Shown here one piece after another: positions 13,938 to 23,924 of a stretch of DNA of 64,000 nt. Source of the stretch: Camillea tinctor. Its lineage: Eukaryota; Ascomycota; Sordariomycetes; Xylariales; Xylariaceae. The position numbers were made by a program, and so were the translations under genes. Positions within the stretch are counted from its first letter, which is position 1, and each line of letters opens with the position of its first letter. The notes beneath the pieces are model-generated. The model saw only the letters and a list, made by a program, of their open reading frames with translations. It ran no database searches and was not told where the DNA came from. The stretch covers positions 62,001 to 126,000 of the forward strand of contig MU394078.1 in NCBI GenBank assembly GCA_022578605.1. Direction: 5' to 3'.

Positions 13938-14990
13938 ATGGCCCCGGAATTATCGTCCAACTGGAAGAAGCTGCAGCCGAAGATCGAGGCCGAATCTTCT
14001 TCTTCCTCCTCCCGGCCATCCAAGAGGAAGGCCACAGCAGAGGCGGAGGTCGCGGTGGCGGCGGTGATAGCCAAGCTTCTCCAGACCAAGAAGAAGAAAA
14101 CAGAAGACGCCAAGGAGCCGTTGTCGTCTTCAGCACCACGGACACATGAACACCCCGCCATCGCTACAGCGGACCCCCTCAAGCCCACCAAGAAAATGGG
14201 CGTAACCCAGTCCTCGGTCGTGACCAAGGGCACGCGCACCACCGTGACGCCCTCCACCGCCCTCTGGGCTGAGGACAACGACATCACGCCGGAGGACCTA
14301 GCCGAAGCCTACGGGCTCGGCCTCAGCAAGCCCGCCACGTCGACCCCGGCATCCTCCATCCTGCAAGCGCCGACGCGCGAGAACGAGGGTCTGGCGCCGG
14401 GCGTGGTGGTGGGCAAGTACATCGCGGTGGACTGCGAGATGGTGGGGGTGGGGGCGTGCGGGGACGCGCTGGCGCGGGTGAGCATAGTGGACTTCCACGG
14501 GGCGCAGGTGTACGACTCGTACGTGCTGCCGGCGGCGGGGGAGCGCGTGAGCAACTACCGCACGGCGATAACGGGGATCACGGCGCAGTCGCTGCGCGCG
14601 AAGGGGCGGGCCTTCGACGCCGTGCAGGCCGAGGTCGCGGACCTGCTGCGGGGCCGGGTGCTCGTGGGCCACGACCTGAAGCACGACCTCGCGGCGCTGC
14701 GGCTGCGGCACCCGCGCGGTCTGACGCGCGACACGGTGCTGCACGAGGGGTTCCGCGGGCAACCCGGCCAGCAGGGGCGCTACCCTTCGCTGCGCAACCT
14801 GGCCCGCGAGCTGCTGGGGCTCGAGATCCACGGCGCGGTCCACTCGAGCGTCGAGGATGCCCGCGTCGCGATGCTGTTGTTCCGCCACCACAAGGCCGAG
14901 TTTGACGCCGCGTATTTGGCGAGGTACCAGCCCAAGCCGGGGGCTAAAGGCCCGAAGCGCACGAAGAAGTCGAAAAATAAGAAAAAATAG
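13938..14990 (+). CDS. rex4: RNA exonuclease 4 (REX4-like, DEDDh family)
   Basis: Predicted 3'-5' RNA exonuclease acting in pre-rRNA processing in the nucleus; 350 residues, no intron. The N-terminal 150 residues are low-complexity and basic, as in yeast Rex4. The exonuclease domain then shows the DEDDh set: AVDCEMVGVG (Asp165 and Glu167), VGHDLKHDLAAL (second Asp), and HSSVEDARVAML (His and last Asp). The C-terminus is a lysine-rich tail (KRTKKSKNKKK), a likely nuclear or nucleolar signal. I chose the ATG at 13938, which gives the family-type start MAPELSSNWKKLQP. An upstream in-frame ATG at 13872 would add 22 residues. The second half is very GC-rich (about 14.38-14.93 kb), which creates long shadow frames on both strands. 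Confidence 0.93.
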   Translation: MAPELSSNWKKLQPKIEAESSSSSSRPSKRKATAEAEVAVAAVIAKLLQTKKKKTEDAKEPLSSSAPRTHEHPAIATADPLKPTKKMGVTQSSVVTKGTRTTVTPSTALWAEDNDITPEDLAEAYGLGLSKPATSTPASSILQAPTRENEGLAPGVVVGKYIAVDCEMVGVGACGDALARVSIVDFHGAQVYDSYVLPAAGERVSNYRTAITGITAQSLRAKGRAFDAVQAEVADLLRGRVLVGHDLKHDLAALRLRHPRGLTRDTVLHEGFRGQPGQQGRYPSLRNLARELLGLEIHGAVHSSVEDARVAMLLFRHHKAEFDAAYLARYQPKPGAKGPKRTKKSKNKKK

Positions 14991-15488
14991 GGAGGTGGTA
15001 GGTAGCTACAGATGTCGGTGATGGTGATTAGTTGGTGTTAGGCGAATCTCGACGATCCAGTGACCATTCAAAAGTTTAGGAGTTGGTTGGTGGAGATGGA
15101 GGGCAAGAAAACGGTCACGTTCATACATGGTATTCCCTCCCCTTACTATCCTAGTACCCTATGGAAATGGGAAACTACTACAGTGTGTATTGAGTATATA
15201 CCTACTTATGAAGACCTTTTACGGCGTATGTCCGAGCATAAAAGCCTTCAGTATAATGATCGCAGCACATCGAGCTTGTGGTCCGGCTATGATAAATAAG
15301 TCAGGCATATTGTTTATTCTTTGAAACAGCATATCAATATATCCCCGGTCTCTTGCTATATTCGTCAGTCATGAAATAAGAGTAGGTAAAGAACTCTCGT
15401 ATCAGAGTTAGGTACTCATCGGACAAGGTTTCTAGTGTATCCTATATATCGACACCTCTTACAGTAGACACTTTATGTCAATATTCAA
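14991..15488. other. Convergent 3' intergenic region
   Basis: About 500 bases between the 3' ends of REX4 and the CFA-synthase-like gene. Small overlapping frames are present but no supportable gene. Confidence 0.6.
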
Positions 15489-17110
15489 TCAAACCGGGAT
15501 ATCTTCCATTAACTCCATGGCGCCCTCTCTACCAACTGTGATGATAACATCTCCTAGAGTCTTCGTCAAGAATCCAGCCTCGCAGTATGTGAAGTAATAC
15601 TATCGTCGGTCATGTCAGTCGTCTAGCATAAAGGCATCGAGGGGTGGTGAGAACGGGGACCCCTAATGTACGTACCTCCCATTTCCGTTTAAACACTTGA
15701 ATCTCTTCGGGCGTCGTTTCCGGGTGCTCCATTTTCAGCGCTGGTATGATCTTAGAGTCGAAGTTAAGTAGGAACTTTTCTCTCCACAACCGGAGGGTTT
15801 TGGGGTAATGGCCTCCGATGTTCTCAACCTTCTCTACAATCAAAGTTCCCCTAGATTCGGTAGAGATGTGGTTGAGAAGCTGCGTGATAGACGGGAGATG
15901 GCCACCAGGGAATATGTGCTTGTTTATGAAGCTGCGCAGGTCATTAGTTAATGCCAACTACTTCTTAGGGGTATGGGAAGGGAATTCACTCTTCGGTTTT
16001 CGAATAAGCCTCATGTCTTCCTTCCGGCATAGTAATGCACTGGAAAACAGCAATCCCGCCCTTCATTTTCAAAAGTCGGTCTATGCGGGCGAAATACGTC
16101 GCCAGAAACTCCTGCCCTACGGCCTCCAACATCTCAATGGAGATAATCTTATCATAACGTTGCCCATCAACAGGCAGATCGCGGTAATCCATGAGATGCA
16201 CGTCTATGCTTTTTGACAGACCGGCTTCTCGAATTCGCTGCTCAGCCAATACCTTCTGTTCCTTAGATAAGGTCACACTCGTAACTCGACACCCAGTCTT
16301 TTTAACAGCCTGGATGGCGAAGGAGCCCCATCCGGTTCCAATTTCTAGAACATGGTCTGTCGTTTTTATCTTGGCACCCTCGATGAATCGGTTGAGTTTG
16401 GTTATCTGTGCTTCCTCGAGACTCTCTTCGCGATCCCGGGAACTGGTCCGGGGCTGCCATATGGGACATGAATAGGTCATGTCTTCGGATAAGAATGCGG
16501 CGAACATATTATTGCTGATATCATAATGGGCTGAAATATTCAGTAACGAGTTCGATAAAGTGTTAGTAGTTCGTGCAAGTCTTGTAATGGCGCCCGACAA
16601 GGAAGAGAACAGGGTGGTCCCGTTGCTCAGCTGGTCTCTGTTCACAATGAAAAGCTATTACGTTGACGAGTTAGAAAAAAAGCCACCACAGGATGAATAA
16701 TAACTCTGTCTAACCTGGAAGAAAGCCGTCAGATCTGCACATTCGAATTCGCCGAGCATGTAAGATTCGGCGAACCCCATGTCGGCGAACAAGAACAGAC
16801 GCATCCAGAAGGCCTCGTTTTTGACTACTATTTCCACCCTCGGGATCGCGTCAGCTCTCCTATCCGGGAGGGTTCCGTTCGGCAACTCGGCGGCCTTCGG
16901 GCCAAGCTTTTCCCCATAAACCAGCCGGACTCCAGTCGGTTCATCGACCACCAACAATGTGCCAACCTGAATCTTCGCAAAGACGGAAAGAATCAACGGC
17001 TTGGCTACGGCCAGGGCCGGACCCCAAGTCAAACCGCCTAGAGTTCCCCGAACGACATCGGCCCCACGTGCGAGCGGCCGGGCCACGATGGATGGCACAG
17101 AAAGCACCAT
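15489..17110 (-). CDS. Cyclopropane-fatty-acyl-phospholipid synthase-like methyltransferase
   Basis: SAM-dependent methyltransferase of the CFA/mycolic acid synthase family, which transfers a methyl(ene) group to unsaturated acyl chains of membrane lipids. Four exons fit in phase: 17110-16715, 16654-15990, 15931-15676 and 15599-15489, giving 475 residues. Visible motifs are the SAM-binding VLEIGTGWGSFAIQA, the CFA-type DYRDLPVDGQRYDKIISIEM block, and the family signature DFINKHIFPGGHLPS, which is restored exactly by splicing intron 2 at an ACTAATGAC branch region. The C-terminal exon reads YYFTYCEAGFLTKTLGD, also family-typical. A TATA box lies about 100 bp upstream. It could instead be a related lipid C-methyltransferase such as a sphingolipid C9-methyltransferase, but it lacks the two obvious N-terminal membrane spans expected there. 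Confidence 0.9.
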
Positions 17111-19115
17111 TTTTTAAGCTAGAGAAGGTTAATAAATTCTACGATGACCGTTGAGGTGGATGTCTAGGAATTACCAAATTGGAAAATAAGACTTGGGCCC
17201 TGAGAAGACTATATATAGAGACCCAATAGCTAGCAGGGGGGGGGGAGGGATATCTAATCGATGGGGAATAGTCTAGTCAAAGCCGAATATGTCGACGGAT
17301 CATCGATCACAGTAGTACACCGGGAAGCAGCCCACATGCAATAAAAAAAATCAATAGCACCAGAATTGCCTTTAAGATATAATAAACCACGGCGAAGGTG
17401 GCTGGCTGACGGGCCGAGAAGCAAATATTGCTAGGTTTTAGAACCAAAGCTTCCCTCAGTCCCCACCGCACGCACATGTCTCTTTCGCATGTCTGGAAGG
17501 AAACATTGCGCACTGGGCCCCGGTCATGACGGGTTATCCTGCTCGGGGTCTCGACAGAAGACAAAAGCGGATTGGCGACAGGACCTGGAACCCGGTTCGA
17601 ACAGGGATGATGAGGACGGGTCGAGGAGGGACCGCCCGAACACGTCTCGGGTTCTGTAGAGTTATCCTACAAAGCAATTCCTTTCCCTTCTCAAGCGAGA
17701 GGTTACATCCCTTAGGTGCTTTTTCCCACTCGGAACACACCTTACCCTACCCAGGTAGGTACATAGGAAGCATTATTAGGATGGCTGGTAATTGAAGTCT
17801 TGTCTGAGATAGTACTCCGTATTTGCGACGTGGTGGGGCGGATCGAGGATGGGTGCAAATGAGAGGTGACAAGCACGGCACCGAACTTGATTCCATGTCA
17901 TCACACAACATGTCCAGTGCCAGACTCATCGCAATGAGTCGAGAGACGCTGGATTTCACTTTTGCGTTGTTTATCTTTCACTACGTCTACCAAATACAGG
18001 CGATATGTTGCGAGGCTAGCCAATAATCTCGCGGTGTGATATCTATATTTGGGGGTCAGCAAAATCCTGCTTAGACAATGCGGTACGCCCGTATCCTAGA
18101 TTCGAGATGGAAAGCGTGTGCCTCATCAGTGTAGTGTAAGTGAGGGAGAAAGAGAGGAACATTTTTACCGTTGACCTTTTCCCCACCACCATTATTGATC
18201 TAGTTAAGTCTCACACACGGATATGGAGACGGAGTGCAGTCGGCACTAAGCCAGGATCGATACATGATATTCTACATGTCTACACCACCCTAGCCAGTTT
18301 TGAGTAAAGCTCTTGAGAATAAATAAAATCATCAAAGCAAATGTGGATATGTAATGCGGGATGGATGGACGAAACATCGATAGCAATAAACACTAAAGAT
18401 CCCCATGCGCGTTATAGACACTAACCATCGGCATATGGTGCTCTGGGCACCTTGAGAGAGTTAGCTGGTTGACAAGGAGTATGTCAGGTTGCGGTTTGGT
18501 CCAAGATACGCATTCCTGAAACAGGAGGTGACCATCACAACTCCGAATAAGTACATCCATAGTTGAGGGTCCGAAGCTAATGCTAGCAAAAGAGAGAAGA
18601 AGAAAACACTATGTCTATCGATGACATCAACACTACTAGTGCATGCTATTTTAACAGAGCCACTGGATGTACTTAAGTTAGTAGGAATCGTTTGGTCGGA
18701 CCCGGGCATTAGATCGAGGCCGAGATCAATAGTAGTAGTAGAGATGGAAAGATGAAAAGTACGGAGTATAAGTGGATGTAGAAAGAAGCTGGAGTTAATC
18801 CCAATTGGTTGAGTAAAACCTAACCTAAAGCCTATTTAGTGAACGGATTATTAAGATAACCCCCATTGATCTAGCACCTCGATGAGCTATAAGCATACAT
18901 GCATTTATAAGGTGTAATGTACATCTTACTCCGTAATCAACCTGCAGGTCGGGGTCGGGGAATTTAAACGCGTTTTTCGACGCGCATCACCGCGCCTTAT
19001 CAGGCAATTCATTAAAACATAGTAATTTTCACATGTAAATCTGTGATTCTGTTTTAAGAAATAAACTTTATATTTTATTATTCTTTTTTTTTCAGTTTAT
19101 TCTGATACCACCAAG
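17111..19115. other. Intergenic region CFA gene to RNase H2C
   Basis: About 2 kb without a confident gene. It contains a G-run near 17.24 kb, a TACGGAGTA-type palindrome at three places (about 17.813, 18.76 and 18.93 kb), and an 85-codon minus-strand frame (17564-17307) ending in a hydrophobic segment. Just before the RNase H2C start there is a T-run ending in CAG, possibly the acceptor of a 5' UTR intron. Confidence 0.5.
17209..17218 (-). promoter_or_regulatory. TATA box of the CFA-synthase-like gene
   Basis: The palindromic sequence CTATATATAG lies about 99 bp upstream of the ATG at 17110, a plausible TATA position for a filamentous fungal gene. Confidence 0.5.
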
Positions 19116-19716
19116 ATGACACCACCCATCTTCAAGGTCGCTTCAGCAGAATCGGTAGAAGAGAAGAAAGCACAGCTTCATCTTCTCCCATGCCGCATAC
19201 ACTACGATGGCGATGTAAACCCGTCCGACTCGTTCTGGAACCCTAGCCAGAGTGAAGGTAGGTACACACACACACACACACACACACACACCATCCCTGA
19301 ATACCCAACAATGTAGAATCTAACGACATCATCTAGATGGTAAAAATACTGCATACTTCAGGGGTAGAAAGTTAGATGGGAAAACCTTCAAGCTGCCGGA
19401 AGGTTACTTCGGCGTGGTAGCAGAGAAGTCAGATCCCAAGCCGGAGCAGCGAGGGGGGAATGACGAAATGACCGATGATGTCGAGATTCAAGAGCACCCG
19501 AATGACCAGCTCGAAGTGGGTGACATGAACGGGAAAGCTGCATTCGACGAGATGATAGTCTGGGGCCATGAGACTTCGGCCGATGCTAGCGAAGACCCTT
19601 ATATAAGAGGGATGGAGGAATGGATCACATTCGCCGAACAAGTCAGTTTTCTCCCACGCTCACTCCCCTTTTCTCTCTCTTCTTCACAGATGCCATTTAT
19701 GAATATAGTTGGTTGA
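19116..19716 (+). CDS. Ribonuclease H2 subunit C (non-catalytic)
   Basis: Small accessory subunit of heterotrimeric RNase H2, which removes ribonucleotides and RNA-DNA hybrids from nuclear DNA. Exons 19116-19257, 19337-19641 and 19690-19716 join in phase to 157 residues. The LHLLPCRIHYDGD start, the AYFRGRKLDGKTFKLPEGY strand block and the later MIVWGHETSADASEDP segment match the RNASEH2C/Rnh203 pattern. The first intron begins with a GTAGGT donor and then holds a (CA)14 tract that fills much of it. The last exon is only nine codons including the stop, so the extreme C-terminus is less certain; if intron 2 is retained, translation runs on in frame to the same stop. Confidence 0.85.
19264..19291. 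repeat. (CA)14 microsatellite inside RNase H2C intron 1
   Basis: Perfect AC dinucleotide run beginning six bases downstream of the 5' splice site of a 79-bp intron. Confidence 0.9.
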
Positions 19717-20409
19717 CCGTGTTGGCTAGATTCATTCATATCCTACTGGAGCGGAGTCGGTAAAGTCTTGATAGGATTCAAGATGAGCAATATGGCGTTT
19801 AAGGCGTTATGCATCTCGAGGTCATAATCATCAATTACGAAATAAAACAAATAGGTTATCTTGCCATAATATCCATGTACAGACTGATAAGACGTCTAGA
19901 CTGTCGGGGCGGGCAAATAAGCACATATAGTTATTACCGGCTTAGGACCTCAAGGGCGGAGTAGCGAAACATAGATATAATAAAGTCATAGAAGTGCTGG
20001 TAGAGAGCATTCCTAGCATCTTTCATGTTATCTACAGCATATCTTCTGTTACCCAACTGTGGTTGGTCTAACTTTGTTAATCGGGATACCTACCCCAGAC
20101 AAACTACTCATCAATTCACGGCACTTGGGTCTCAAGTGACATATCATCCAGGTCAATGGCTTTACGGTGGAATAAATTATGAATTGGGACAAAACATAAG
20201 GCAATAAGATCTAGTTATTAAAGAAAAGCAGTAGCGATTGTATTATTAAAATATCAAGACACAATAGGAAAATACATACTCAAAGAAAAAAAGAAGCTGA
20301 ACTCACCTATGCGAATTACTTTGCCAGAAAGATTAATTTCTATAGATGGACAGACTCATTGAGGCGACTTACAGAAACGACGGCCTTCTTTGCACCGCGC
20401 TCATGCCTT
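19717..20409. other. Convergent 3' intergenic region
   Basis: AT-leaning DNA between the RNase H2C and APH-like 3' ends. No supportable gene. Confidence 0.6.
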
Positions 20410-21462
20410 TCAACGGCAGATCTCGGAATCGTGGACGACATCATAATCATCAAGGTCAGCATAGTCGCCATCATCGTCAAGAAGATCGTCACCTGAGTCA
20501 TACCCGGGAAACTCGTTGTCCGAGTTATCGTGATTACCAGCGCGGGTGGAATCCCAGAACCTGCCCTTACGGGTGTACTCGCATCTTATAAAGTCAATCA
20601 ACTTTGCCTTAGATTCATAGCTGTCGAGAAATCCGGGTACCATCTCGATCCATTCACGATGATTGGATAGGCGGTGCCGAATAGGAATATTCATCAACGT
20701 AGCAGAGAGATACTCACAATGCTCAGGGAAGAACCCAGCTTGTCCCCAGTTGATAATACATATGGTGCTGTCCGGCCGCACTATAATGTTCTCCCATCGT
20801 AGGTTCCCATGTGTGAAGACTGGTTTACTATGTTTCCCATAGTCGCCGAACTGGGAGCGAGCAGCTTCATACATCTCCCTGTATTGCTGGAACAGTTTCT
20901 CATCTCCCTGGAATAGACAGCTGTTTAGGTCACGTACCAGATCACGGTAAACGGCATCACTCGCCGCCTTGGCAGTATCGAACGGGCCACCGTAGGCTTT
21001 CTTCCCGTATGGACGTCGCCCCAGGGCCCCGAAATATCTCGGACATGGGAGGTGGCGCAGCTTGTTAAAGCAAGCTTGCAGCTGACTTACAATAGCCTCT
21101 TTTTCTCCCGTTAGATAACCCAGGTGATCGACAGAGATGAGGCTGTAACCGGAAACATATTCCATGATGAGAACATTGTACAAAACGCCACCATGTTCGT
21201 GTTCATAGGCCGCGTAGACGCTAGGGACGGGGATGGAGGCATCGTTCTTCTTGATGAAGAGCAGGCTTTCACATTCGATGATCTCGGAATCAGTTCCAAA
21301 CTTGGCCACAAAATGGTCACCTACTTGAACTACTCGTCCTTTATCAAGCCGAGAGTGGAAGACACGCTTGGAAGAAAATATTTGTTCGAAGGTAGGGAGT
21401 GGAGCTGGCAACTGATCCTCTGGAGCGAAGTATGGCAGCTGAAGAGGGATGTAAGAATCCAT
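20410..21462 (-). CDS. APH-fold phosphotransferase-like protein with altered catalytic residues
   Basis: 350-residue single-exon protein of the aminoglycoside phosphotransferase/choline-kinase-like fold common in filamentous fungi. Fold landmarks are an HFVAKFG ATP-lysine strand, the hinge-like NVLIMEYVSGYSL, the catalytic-loop region FTHGNLRWENIIV, and the metal-loop region ICIINWGQAGFFPEH. Family members normally have HGDL and I-I-D-W in the last two. Here both aspartates are asparagine (Asn220, codon 20805-20803; Asn238, codon 20751-20749), so phosphotransfer is doubtful. The C-terminus is strongly acidic (about residues 315-345). The start ATG at 21462 is the first true ATG of the frame. 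No substrate can be named. It may be a pseudoenzyme or binding protein. Confidence 0.8.
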   Translation of the reverse strand: MDSYIPLQLPYFAPEDQLPAPLPTFEQIFSSKRVFHSRLDKGRVVQVGDHFVAKFGTDSEIIECESLLFIKKNDASIPVPSVYAAYEHEHGGVLYNVLIMEYVSGYSLISVDHLGYLTGEKEAIVSQLQACFNKLRHLPCPRYFGALGRRPYGKKAYGGPFDTAKAASDAVYRDLVRDLNSCLFQGDEKLFQQYREMYEAARSQFGDYGKHSKPVFTHGNLRWENIIVRPDSTICIINWGQAGFFPEHCEYLSATLMNIPIRHRLSNHREWIEMVPGFLDSYESKAKLIDFIRCEYTRKGRFWDSTRAGNHDNSDNEFPGYDSGDDLLDDDGDYADLDDYDVVHDSEICR

Positions 21463-22115
21463 CTTCAACTGAGGTGATAAGGTATGTCCCGGTTTTATAA
21501 TCCGATACTATATTCTTTTGCTAGGGTTAGAATTTAGGGTATATGTTGATTGTTTTTGGTCTTGGTTTATGATGCAGAAGAAAATCCGATATGGAGACTG
21601 AGGGACTGGCCCCTGATTTATACACATCGACCCCGACATCATGGTGTAGGAAACACCTGAAAACAATTCAATTGTCCTGGTTCTTTTTTGTATGTATTCG
21701 AATTCTCCTTCTGAATTGAAAATTCTCAAGTGTTCTTTGTAAGAGAGTGTTCGATAGCCCTGAAAGAGGTCATTCTCAATTGATATGTATCAAAGCCATA
21801 TATACACATATATGTAGTACCGATAACCTATATGCATGTACCAGACATATAGTACCTGCATCAACCTTGGTGTTTATAGGTTACATAGGTTACACCAAAT
21901 GATTTGGGTGGGTTAATTGGTGGATAGGTTAGTGGTTCACTGCAAGGCTTACCAAAGCTTTAAAAGCTCCGACCGCCGATAAGTTAGCCTTGCCCCTCTA
22001 TAACTTCTACAGCTTTTACTGTAAATCCCCAAAAGTTCCCTTCTCCATCAACTCACCACCTCCCGTCTTTATCGAATTTCATCAAAAAACAACCACGTCA
22101 ACATTCGATTCCATC
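21463..22115. other. Divergent promoter region, APH-like gene and ESA1
   Basis: About 650 bases between two divergent starts. It holds ATATGTATAT-type runs (21.78-21.85 kb) and several TAGGTTA motifs (21.88-21.93 kb). The last 100 bases before ESA1 are rich in C and T, a likely leader. Confidence 0.6.
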
Positions 22116-23609
22116 ATGAGCCCAGGAATTCTGAATGGAGAACCCTCAGTCGGGTCCGAGGGACCTCGACAAAAAAGTAAAGCTACCGTGGAAACCCTCC
22201 GAGTTGGCTGCATCGCCATGGTCGAGAAGGATGGTCAAGCCCGTCGCGCCGAAATCCTCAGTATCAAGGACACCAAGAGCGGTCGCCAATTCTACTGCAA
22301 CTTCGACAACTTCAACAAGCGACTCGATGAATGGGTTCCTGTAAAACGCATAGACTTCGAACAAGACGTCGAGTGGCCGAGTCCCGACAAGGACAAGCCC
22401 AAAGATGGGAAAGGCAAGAATTCCACTGCGCCCAAGAAGAAGGCCCCGAGCAAGGCGCAGAAACGCCCGAGCAAGCGAGAGCAGTCTGTCATATCCGAAG
22501 CCGTCACCCCTCTACCCTTCGCCGATATACCCGATAGCCAATCGCAGTCCAAGGCACCCTCGACGCCGCGAGATCTCGAAGCCAAGGCCGGGGAGACGCC
22601 TGCTACCGCCGGCGACGAGATGGATATCGATGACGACGACGACAACCACACGCCCGAGGTGAAGAAAGAGGAGGAGTTCAGCAGAGAAGCCGAGATCGAG
22701 AAGTTGCGCACGGGCGGTTCCATGACCCAGAATCCAACCGAGCTGGCGCGAATCCGAAATATCTCCAAGGTGCAGTTTGGCCAGTGGGACTTGTTTCCCT
22801 GGTACTTCTCGCCCTATCCGGAATCCTTCACCCAAGAAGATGTCATATTTATCTGCGAGTTCTGCTTGAGTTATTACGGCGATAAGAAGTCGTTCAGCAG
22901 ACACCGGTCCAAATGCACGTTACAGCACCCTCCCGGAAACGAGATATACCGCGACGATTATGTATCCTTCTTCGAGATCGATGGCCGACGCCAGAGGACC
23001 TGGTGTCGGAACTTGTGTCTGCTCTCCAAGATGTTTCTCGACCATAAGACGCTGTACTATGATGTGGACCCTTTCTTATTCTACGTCATGACCCAGAAAA
23101 GCGAAAAAGGTCATCACCTTGTAGGATATTTCTCCAAGGAAAAGGAGAGCGCCGACGGATACAACGTCGCGTGTATCCTTACCTTGCCCCAATACCAGCG
23201 CAAGGGTTTCGGTAGATTGCTGATCCAGTTTTCTTATGAGCTCTCCAAGATCGAGGGCAAGCTGGGCTCCCCTGAAAAGCCCCTATCCGATTTGGGTCTT
23301 CTCAGTTACCGACAGTATTGGTCGGAAAATATACTAGATCTCTTGCTTGAGTGTAATGAGCGAGACGAGAAGTCGAGCATAGAATCCATATCCAACTCTC
23401 TCGCTATGACAACCCAGGACGTCGAGCATACCCTGCAGGCGCTGAAGATGCAAGTGTACCATAAAGGCGAGCATAAACTGGTCGTCCCGGAGGCCATGAT
23501 CAAGCAGCGCGAGAAGGCCAAGCTGAAGCAGAAGAGATATATAGCACCTGAGCGCATCCAGTGGAAGCCTCCCGTCTTTACCGCGTCGTCACGGACATGG
23601 GGATGGTAG
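22116..23609 (+). CDS. esa1: MYST histone acetyltransferase ESA1 (NuA4 catalytic subunit)
   Basis: Lysine acetyltransferase of the NuA4 complex that acetylates histone H4/H2A tails in transcription and DNA repair. 497 residues, no intron. Order: chromo-barrel domain (about residues 25-90, including YCNFDNFNKRLDEWV), an acidic/basic linker, then the MYST domain from about residue 215. The C2HC zinc finger is visible (CEFC, then HRSKC), followed by the near-invariant HPPGNEIYRD, RTWCRNLCLLSKMFLDHK and YYDVDPFLFYVM blocks. The catalytic cysteine lies in ACILTLPQY, the acetyl-CoA loop is QRKGFGR, and the catalytic glutamate is in SYELSKIEG. I chose the ATG at 22116 because it gives the Esa1-like length; the frame stays open upstream to 21990. 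Confidence 0.96.
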   Translation: MSPGILNGEPSVGSEGPRQKSKATVETLRVGCIAMVEKDGQARRAEILSIKDTKSGRQFYCNFDNFNKRLDEWVPVKRIDFEQDVEWPSPDKDKPKDGKGKNSTAPKKKAPSKAQKRPSKREQSVISEAVTPLPFADIPDSQSQSKAPSTPRDLEAKAGETPATAGDEMDIDDDDDNHTPEVKKEEEFSREAEIEKLRTGGSMTQNPTELARIRNISKVQFGQWDLFPWYFSPYPESFTQEDVIFICEFCLSYYGDKKSFSRHRSKCTLQHPPGNEIYRDDYVSFFEIDGRRQRTWCRNLCLLSKMFLDHKTLYYDVDPFLFYVMTQKSEKGHHLVGYFSKEKESADGYNVACILTLPQYQRKGFGRLLIQFSYELSKIEGKLGSPEKPLSDLGLLSYRQYWSENILDLLLECNERDEKSSIESISNSLAMTTQDVEHTLQALKMQVYHKGEHKLVVPEAMIKQREKAKLKQKRYIAPERIQWKPPVFTASSRTWGW

Positions 23610-23924
23610 AAAAGTTGTGTGTGCGCATAAATTGTACTCTTTTTTCTTTTTCATGATCAGTTAAGCATATGCATGGCTCCAAGGTTGTTCAAATAGGTAG
23701 ATACCCATAATTTATTCTTCAAAAAGCGTTTTCAGCCGTAAGAGATACCATTCCGTTCCTCTTGAGTATCTAATTTTCCTTTTTCTTTTCCCATAATGTC
23801 CTTTTAATGCATGTTTTGTAATCCTCGAGATGCAACTTGAACTCTCCTCCTCTCTCCCCCCTTTTTTCCCAGTTTCACCCCACCACGAAGCCTTGCGCCC
23901 CTTTTCTCCTCTGCCCTCCCTTCT
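23610..23924. other. Convergent 3' intergenic region
   Basis: Short AT-rich then pyrimidine-rich stretch between the 3' ends of ESA1 and the aminotransferase. No gene seen. Confidence 0.6.
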
